A DNA stretch of 64,000 nucleotides from Anisus vortex (lineage: Eukaryota; Mollusca; Gastropoda; Planorbidae). The position numbers were made by a program, and so were the translations under genes. The stretch covers positions 31,850,141-31,914,140 of the forward strand of contig OX421500.1 of assembly GCA_949126835.1 (NCBI GenBank), read 5' to 3'. The notes below the pieces were generated by a model. That model was given only the letters and a program-made list of their open reading frames with translations. It had not been told where the DNA came from and searched no databases. This document shows, one piece after another, positions 57,690 through 64,000 of the stretch. Numbering within the stretch: the first letter of the stretch is position 1; each line of letters begins with the position of its first letter.

Positions 57690-59145
57690 CTTAATGAAGA
57701 TAGCTCTTTGTTCTGACTTCTGCTTAATGAAGATAGCTCTTTGTTCTGACTTCTGCTTAATGAAGATAGCACTTTGTTCTGACTTCTGCTTAATGAAGAT
57801 AGCTCTTTGTGCTGACTTCTGCTTAATGAAGATAGCTCTTTGTGCTGACTTTTGCTTAATGAAGATAGCTCTTTGTTCTGACTTCTGCTTAATGAAGATA
57901 GCTCTTTGTCCTGACTTCTGCTTAATGAAGATAGCTCTTTGTTCTGACTTTTGCTTAATGAAGATAGCTCTTTGTTCTGACTTCTGCTTAATGAAGATAG
58001 CTCTTTGTTCTGACTTCTGCTTAATGAAGATAGCTCTTTGTTCTGACTTCTGCTTAATGAAGATAGCTCTTTGTTATGACTTCTGCTTAATGAAGATAGC
58101 TCTTTGTTCTGACTTCTGCTTAATGAAGATAGCTCTTCGTTCTGACTTCTGCTTAATGAAGATAGCTCTTTGTGCTGACTTCTGCTTAATGAAGATAGCT
58201 CTTTGTGCTGACTTTTGCTTAATGAAGATAGCTCTTTGTTCTGACTTCTGCTTAATGAAGATAGCTCTTTGTCCTGACTTCTGCTTAATGAAGATAGCTC
58301 TTTGTTCTGACTTTTGCTTAATGAAGATAGCTCTTTGTTCTGACTTCTGCTTAATGAAGATAGCTCTTTGTTCTGACTTCTGCTTAATGAAGATAGCTCT
58401 TTGTTCTGACTTCTGCTTAATGAAGATAGCTCTTAGTTCTGACTTCTGCTTAATGAAGATAGCTCTTTGTTCTGACTTCTGCTTAATGAAGATAGCTCTT
58501 TGTTCTGACTTCTGCTTAATGAAGATAGCTCTTTGTTCTGACTTCTGCTTAATGAAGATAGCTCTTTGTGCTGACTTCTGCTTAATGAAGATAGCTCTTT
58601 GTGCTGACTTTTGCTTAATGAAGATAGCTCTTTGTTCTGACTTCTGCTTAATGAAGATAGCTCTTTGTGCTGACTTTTGCTTAATGAAGATAGCTCTTTG
58701 TTCTGACTTCTGCTTAATGAAGATAGCTCTTTGTCCTGACTTCTGCTTAATGAAGATAGCTCTTTGTTCTGACTTTTGCTTAATGAAGATAGCTCTTTGT
58801 TCTGACTTCTGCTTAATGAAGATAGCTCTTTGTTCTGACTTCTGCTTAATGAAGATAGCTCTTTGTTCTGACTTCTGCTTAATGAAGATAGCTCTTTGTT
58901 CTGACTTCTGCTTAATGAAGATAGCTCTTTGTTCTGACTTCTGCTTAATGAAGATAGCTCTTTGTTCTGACTTCTGCTTAATGAAGATAGCTCTTTGTTC
59001 TGACTTCTGCTTAATGAAGATAGCTCTTTGTTCTGACTTCTGCTTGATGAAGATAGCTCTTTGTTCTGACTTCTGCTTAATGAAGATAGCTCTTTGTTCT
59101 GACTTCTGCTTAATGAAGATAGCTCTTTGATCTGACTTTTGCGGA
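57690..59145. repeat. 33-bp minisatellite, about 44 units, with higher-order structure
   Basis: Units of cttaatgaagatagctcttt plus gttctgacttctg. The variable codon position marks units as S (tct), A (gct), P (cct) or Y (tat). The pattern A-A-S-P occurs at units 4-7 and 15-18, and as A-A-S-A-S-P at 27-32, so an 11-unit block (363 bp) was duplicated. Because 33 is divisible by three and no unit has a stop, a 490-codon + frame and a 241-codon - frame run through. Neither has any sign of a real gene. Confidence 0.95.
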
Positions 59146-59283
59146 CGGTTTTTAACAACTCTGGAAATTTATGAAGTCATCTTAAAGATCTCTTTCGGTT
59201 ATTAGAAGAACATTGAAGATATCAGCTACAGTTTAAATATGTTTGGTTTATATTAAATTCTAATAGATTTGTAGATGAGATTG

Positions 59284-59365
59284 ACTATTGAAATAAGTAT
59301 TGAAATAAGTGTTGAAATAAGTATTGAAATAAGTATTGAAACAACTATTGAAATAACTATTGCAA
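59284..59365. repeat. 15-bp tandem repeat
   Basis: About six copies of attgaaataagtatt with minor changes. Confidence 0.85.
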
Positions 59366-59461
59366 CTAGTATAGATCCAGTTCTCTACACTGAAGATTTA
59401 ATGATGTAAACAAACATAACAACACATAACTGTCTATCTTTAGTAGTTAATATTAGCTCTA

Positions 59462-59610
59462 GAGACTGACCGAAATTCGGTTTCGGCTTCGGTTTCGGCG
59501 CCGAAAATAGGCAAAAACACTTTTTCGGCGTGGTTTCGGCCGAAGCCAAAATTTTAGTTTTCGGTTTGCTTACGGTTTTGGCCGGAACTGATATTGACTT
59601 TCGGTCATCA
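59462..59610. repeat. TTCGG-rich transposon end, left of nested stack
   Basis: Dense gaaattcggtttcggcttcgg words and their reverse complements. A matching ttcggtttcggccgaa block lies at 63885-63955 in the same dense style. The pair may be the two ends of one outer transposon that contains the inner elements. The outer right terminus is not resolved. Confidence 0.45.
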
Positions 59611-60734
59611 GCCGAATATCTATTTTAACTTTCAAAATTCAAAATGCTACGCTAGTGTTGCATCTATTACTCTGCTTATTGATACTTTCATTTAGTTAAA
59701 CTGTTGTGAATTAATGTGTGTGAAGTAGGGATGTTAAACGAAAACCGGATCTCAGGAGGAAATCATTCATAATGGTGTCACATGATTTATTTATCTTTTT
59801 ATCTGAAGTAATATTTTAAAGCCATGTTTGATTAGCACATAGGTTCTCAACAGGGGCGTTATCGCACCCCTGGGGGCGGTGAGAAGCTTTGGGGGGTCGC
59901 TGACGTTGCCGGGGGGCGATTGGGGAGCGGTGAAGGGCAAGTGGGCGGTACAAACGTACTTGCTATAATTTGAACATTTTAGCCATTTGAATCGATTCGT
60001 TTTTAAATGAAATGCGATGTTAAACGCTGCTAACTATCTAATCTGCTAATATTAATAATATTTTGATCTCAGTTTTACTGAGATGTTCTTTAATACGCTG
60101 TAGATGATGAAATAATTCCTTGATTATAGTTAAGTGGAATAGAAACGAGGTAATCATATGAACTGGGTAGTTAATGTAATGTTAGAAAATATACTTAGGC
60201 TTATACATTCTTTAGTCATATAATATTTATATAATTTTCAAATACTTTTTACAGTTGTATCAGTTATAAATTGTAAGCCATTTATTTTTTATAGAAGAAA
60301 AAAAAACATTACAAATATTAGCTCAAATGAAAGGGGTTAACTATCTCCCTTTAATTAAAAAAAATGTTTCCACATTTGATTCAATAGTGATGCGAAACCA
60401 GGTCTATTTTGTAATATAACAAATATTACTGACTAATTATTATTGCTTTACATAAATTCAACATTGTGGTATTCATAACATGATTTAATTATTAGAAGAT
60501 TAAAATAATTTACCTTTTAACAGTTAAAAACAGTTGTAAATAAACATTTCCTGCATTAATTGTTTGTCCATTTAAGGAGCAAACAGCTCTGCAGACTGGC
60601 TAATAGAAGAAGAAGAAGAAGAAGAAGAAGGAGTCTTTGATTAGAAAACTCCACTTTGGGCGCTATAATGTACTTATGAAAAAGCCCAGCTATCTATCTT
60701 AATATATTCTTTAACATAGGGGTGTACATATAAT

Positions 60735-61420
60735 AAATAAATAATAAATAAATAATAACGGTGCTTATATAGCGCATATCCCGTTGGTGACAGTTCTATG
60801 CGCAGACGACAGTAATACAGAATACAGACAGACAACGAAATATGTAGTAATACGCTAATTCTGCTGACGAAATAGGTGAGTCTTCAGCCGGCTCCTGAAG
60901 GTGTCATAGCTAGGGCTCTGGCGAAGCTGTAATGGGAGGTGATTCCAAGCAGACGGTGCTGCGTAGGAAAATGAACGTTCACCAGCGGACACTAGCCTCA
61001 CACGAGGGATCCGCAGAGTGAGCGCGTCAGAAGCCGAACGAAGTGAGCGGGACTGGGTGTAGAGCTCCATACAAGAGCGAAGATAATCCGGGGCACAGTT
61101 ATTCAGGCACTTATAACAGAGAGAAGCCAGCTTATATGAGATCCGATTGTTGATGGGTAACCAGTGCAGAGATTGGAGCAGAGGATTGATATTATTTGAC
61201 TTCTTCTTCTTGAGAACTAGTCGGGCTGCGCAGTTCTGGATACGTTGGAGTCCTTGAAGGGAGGAGGCCGAGAGACCAGCCAAAAGCGAATTGCAATAGT
61301 CCAAGCGGGAAAAGAGGAGAGAGATATTGAGCTTAACACAAGCTTCCTTGGTGAGATAACGACGGATGGCAGCAATACGACGCAGATGGAAGAAGCAGAT
61401 TTTGGTGAGGATATAAGATA
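60735..61420 (-). pseudogene. CR1/L2-type LINE 3' end inside the hAT element
   Basis: A 149-codon minus frame (60855-61304) reads MDYCNSLLAGL near its start, then RIQNCAARLV, LHWLPINNRISYK and APSAWNHLPLQLR, and ends SRLKTHLF. These are classical C-terminal motifs of CR1/L2/Rex1-type reverse transcriptase proteins. The 3' UTR follows with GCGCTATATAAGCACC and an (ATTT)n tail (plus 60735-60765). The homology with copies A and C is broken precisely by this segment, showing that it inserted after the hAT. Confidence 0.9.
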
Positions 61421-62259
61421 GTTAAATGTTTTGAAATTGATTTCACGTCAAGATATCTCCAGTTTCAATGCAAATTCATTCCAGTGGTCCTTGTAAATGC
61501 AAGTTCAACTCATTGAAATGTGTCAGAAATATCGGCATCAACAGTCAGTTTTCCTCATTCAGAACAGGAAAATGTTGTAGTTTTTATCAATAAAAAACAC
61601 TTCTTGGAGATCTCTCGCGTTCCATTGAAAATCGCTCTGCGCGACAAGTTTGGCAGGCGTGTCTTTGGTTACGGACCCCTGATTTAGAGTAGGCTACATT
61701 GTGAGATTTTCTAAAGACATCGCAATTTTTCCTGATAACTGGATGAGTCCACGGTACCAGTAAATCAATCTTTACTTTTCGCTTACATTTATTTGAGTAA
61801 AAGAAAGAAAATTTGCCCATTTCGAAAAAAATACATAACTATAAAAAACTATTAGTAGTATTAGAATCTATGTGTACTAGAAGACGTTTTAGTGCACAAG
61901 AAATTCCTCCTGTGATGATGATATGGCGTATCACGGATTGATGTTGCAGTTTAAAAAGTCGTCTGTACCAGATGTATTGGCTGTCTATTGTGTGACAACA
62001 TTTAGTTACTAAAAGTCTTGGTGATTGTCTTTATCACTACAATATTATGCATTCAATGATTTTTTTTAGACAGCTTTGCATTGATACCTTAAATTAATTA
62101 ATTATTATTTTTATCTGTATTAGGCCAACAATTATTATCTCGATAACATTTTTTATTGTTTGCCAAATGTATATATATATAACACTATATATATATATAT
62201 ATATTTATCTATGCCTTTATTGCCTATTTATTGTTCTTATTGTTTGTACTATGTGGCAA

Positions 62260-62640
62260 AATAAATATTTGTTCATCGGCGAGGACTACAAGCGATGGCT
62301 ACTACATACAGGGGTGCGTTGGTTAGCAAAAGATGACCGTTTAAATATAATGTATGAGACATGGATTCGGTGCTCGAGTTTTTGGAAAGCAAATGCGATT
62401 CGTGGGATAAAATCAACCAGTTTCTATAGGTCTGTGAGTTTCGGCAACAATTTTATATTGCATTCTTATCAACCTCTTTTGTGGGAAGTGGATTTTATGC
62501 TAATATCATTTGGTTGTCAAAAAAGAAAAACAAGACAAGCTGCAAATAGTAAAGCGTGGAGACCTAAGGCTTTTGCAACCAAAATCGAAACAAATATAGA
62601 CAAACTATTAGCAACACACCAGGCAAACGATTCACATTAA
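62260..62640 (+). pseudogene. hAT transposase relic (HTxVRWL block)
   Basis: The frame contains EDYKRWLLHTGVRWLAKDDR followed by LNIMYETW and FWKANA. This fits the LLHTxVRWLxKxxxL motif of ZBED5/SCAND3-type hAT transposases. It continues to KLLATHQANDSH and a stop just before the element's 3' non-coding end. That ending is also preserved, reversed, in copy A near 8250. The upstream part is AT microsatellite, so the protein is truncated. Confidence 0.7.
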
Positions 62641-62940
62641 TATTGATTTTCTTAAGCTTCATGTTTCGGTAATTTGTTTATCTACTAGTCCATACAACAT
62701 GTTTCTTTTCAGTTTTTTTTCAAAGACAATAAATAAGAACACAAATCTAGTCGGCCTAAAAAAATTGCAGAAACTATATTGACCCTTTAACGTCCAGAGG
62801 TGGGGGGAGAGTGGGCGCTAAAAAAAAAGTTTGGGGCGGGGGGCGTTGAGCGGAAAAAAATTGTAAAAGGGGGCGGTGAGCCGAAAAAGGTTGAGAACCT
62901 ATGGAATAGCACGAAACAATTCCTTAACATTAAATGCCTT

Positions 62941-63615
62941 GCAAACACTAATTAATTAAAGGCGACTCAAAGGCCTATTGTGTGTGTTTTTTTTTTCAAA
63001 GCCTGAGTATTGCTTGCAATACAAGCACAGCAACAGCAAAACACAAAGATGTTAAGTTACAATTAAATCTATCGTAGTCGAGAAGAAAAAAACCAACTGG
63101 AATTTCCCCATTGATGCTGAACGCTCCCAACAGTCAAAGAGACCGATAGACCTTGTTAGATGCTTGGACTTCAAAAGGAAGACATTTAGAGACAAAACGA
63201 AGGACGTATTTAGAGTTTCATTTGAACCTTCCCCGTTAAACCCGTCAATCATTTTTATTACAATAGCTCGCAATATTTTTCTAGTGATAAAACTGATCTA
63301 AAAAGTCTTTTTCAAACTTAAATATTCTTTTAATGTGTGCAACTCGTATCATATTTATATTATAATTACTGTCTATATAAGTCTAAATTTTAACTTCATG
63401 AAAATACCTTTTTTAATTTTTCATAATTCAAAATCACCAGATCCTTCCTATTGATTTGATTTATAAAAATATTGTTTTAGTATAATCTACGCAAATTTCT
63501 CTTTTCCGAACTATAACTTATTTTGCCCAGGGGCTGGAGGGAGGGGATGGGGACCCAAAACCCCTGTTTGAAATAGGATTTGTAGAACCGAAAATCGGTT
63601 TTGAGAGAAAACGAT
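62941..63615. other. Gene-free stretch
   Basis: No gene recognised. The 73-codon minus frame at 63052-63273 has no known domain. Confidence 0.45.
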
Positions 63616-63619
63616 ATGA

Positions 63620-63830
63620 ACATGATAGAACATCCCTAGTTCTATGGTTAATTTACATAGAGTACCCATGAACTAGTTAATATTACACATGATAGAACAT
63701 CCCTAGTTCTATGGTTAGTTTACATAGAGTACCCATGAACTAGTTAATATTACACATGATAGAACATCCCTAGTTCTATGGTTAGTTTACATAGAGTACC
63801 CATGAACTAGTTTATATTACACACAAAATG
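63620..63830. repeat. 67-bp tandem repeat, 3 units
   Basis: Copies of acatgatagaacatccctag followed by ttctatggttagtttacata start at 63620, 63687 and 63754. Each copy contains the aacatcccta word that elsewhere looks like a transposon terminus, so the repeat appears to be built from a transposon end. Confidence 0.9.
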
Positions 63831-64000
63831 TGCATTTTTTTTTAATCTCTTGAATAGCATTTTCTATTTACCTATTTTTCGGTTACGGTTTCGGTTTCGG
63901 CCGAATGTGAAGTAAAATTATCGGTATCATCTTCGGTTTCAGCCGAAAGTAAATTTCAAAATATATTGTAGAATTTCAACACATAGAACTATGAGGGTGT

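Larger units (their letters stand above)
59838..62903. mobile_element. hAT element, 3.07 kb (copy B)
   Basis: Terminal inverted repeats CATAGGTTCTCAAC (59838-59851) and GTTGAGAACCTATG (62890-62903) are perfect over 14 nt. The flanks GATTAGCA (59830-59837) and GAATAGCA (62904-62911) match at 7 of 8 positions, an aged 8-bp target duplication. Transposase relics lie on both strands: + at 62260-62640 (LLHTGVRWLAK) and - at 61421-61500 (FNELNLHLQG-like). The original reading direction is therefore scrambled. A LINE fragment is inserted at 60735-61420. Copy A at 7968-9387 is an internal deletion derivative of the same family. Confidence 0.88.
59727..63640. mobile_element. Possible middle transposon of the nested stack
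   Basis: tagggatgttaaacgaaaaccgg at 59727 and, inverted, ccgaaaatcggttttgagag with aacatcccta near 63635 suggest terminal inverted repeats of an element into which the 59838-62903 hAT was inserted. No target duplication was established. Confidence 0.4.

Noticed and set aside
57658..59130. 490-codon frame of an 11-residue repeat and a 241-codon reverse frame
   Set aside because: A 33-bp minisatellite has no stop in several frames. Both strands are open, and there is no splice, promoter or domain evidence.

Overview
The window is animal nuclear DNA. It is AT-rich and full of micro- and minisatellites, tRNA-derived SINEs, LINE relics and hAT elements. The only host gene I can support is a Distal-less/Dlx homeobox gene on the + strand in three coding exons (7535-7853, 28821-29002, 50290-50760). 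These splice into a 323-residue protein whose homeodomain is interrupted at the Q44/V45 position. The protein looks more like arthropod/lophotrochozoan Dll than vertebrate Dlx. Together with the repeat landscape (CTGT/CTAT arrays, a Leu/Ser-tRNA-like SINE family, RTE-like LINEs) this suggests a lophotrochozoan, most likely a gastropod mollusc. That assignment is inference.

Layout: 1-7.5 kb is upstream sequence with a 62-bp tandem repeat, an old SINE, a LINE reverse transcriptase fragment and a tandemly amplified SINE head. Exon 1 lies at 7.5-7.85 kb. Intron 1 (about 21 kb) holds an internally deleted hAT element, a 1.4-kb CTGT/CTAT array, a 41-bp minisatellite, and a complete LTR retrotransposon (16076-24110, antisense to Dlx) inserted in a CTAT microsatellite. 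Exon 2 lies at 28.8-29.0 kb. Intron 2 (about 21.3 kb) holds many SINE copies, LINE 3' ends, a hAT element with an 8-bp target duplication (41360-43124), an RTE-like LINE 3' half (45566-46561) and a strongly G-rich tract just before exon 3. Exon 3 is followed by about 4 kb of fairly repeat-poor, AT-rich DNA with polyadenylation signals that may be the 3' UTR. From 55 kb onward there are a LINE tail, a SINE, a 29-bp and a 33-bp minisatellite, and a nested stack of transposons with a 3.07-kb hAT element at its core.

The most striking object is the LTR retrotransposon. Its two 1024-bp LTRs read as identical and it has one intact 1602-codon gag-pol frame. The pol order is protease - integrase - reverse transcriptase - RNase H, which is the Ty1/copia order carried by clearly Ty3/gypsy-type domains. 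Its capsid region has a SCAN-like segment. This is the Gmr1-like arrangement first described from deuterostomes, here in an apparent protostome and apparently very young.

Other notable points are a hAT element and its own internal-deletion derivative about 52 kb apart at the same locus, six tandem copies of the promoter half of a SINE, and higher-order repeat structure in two satellites.
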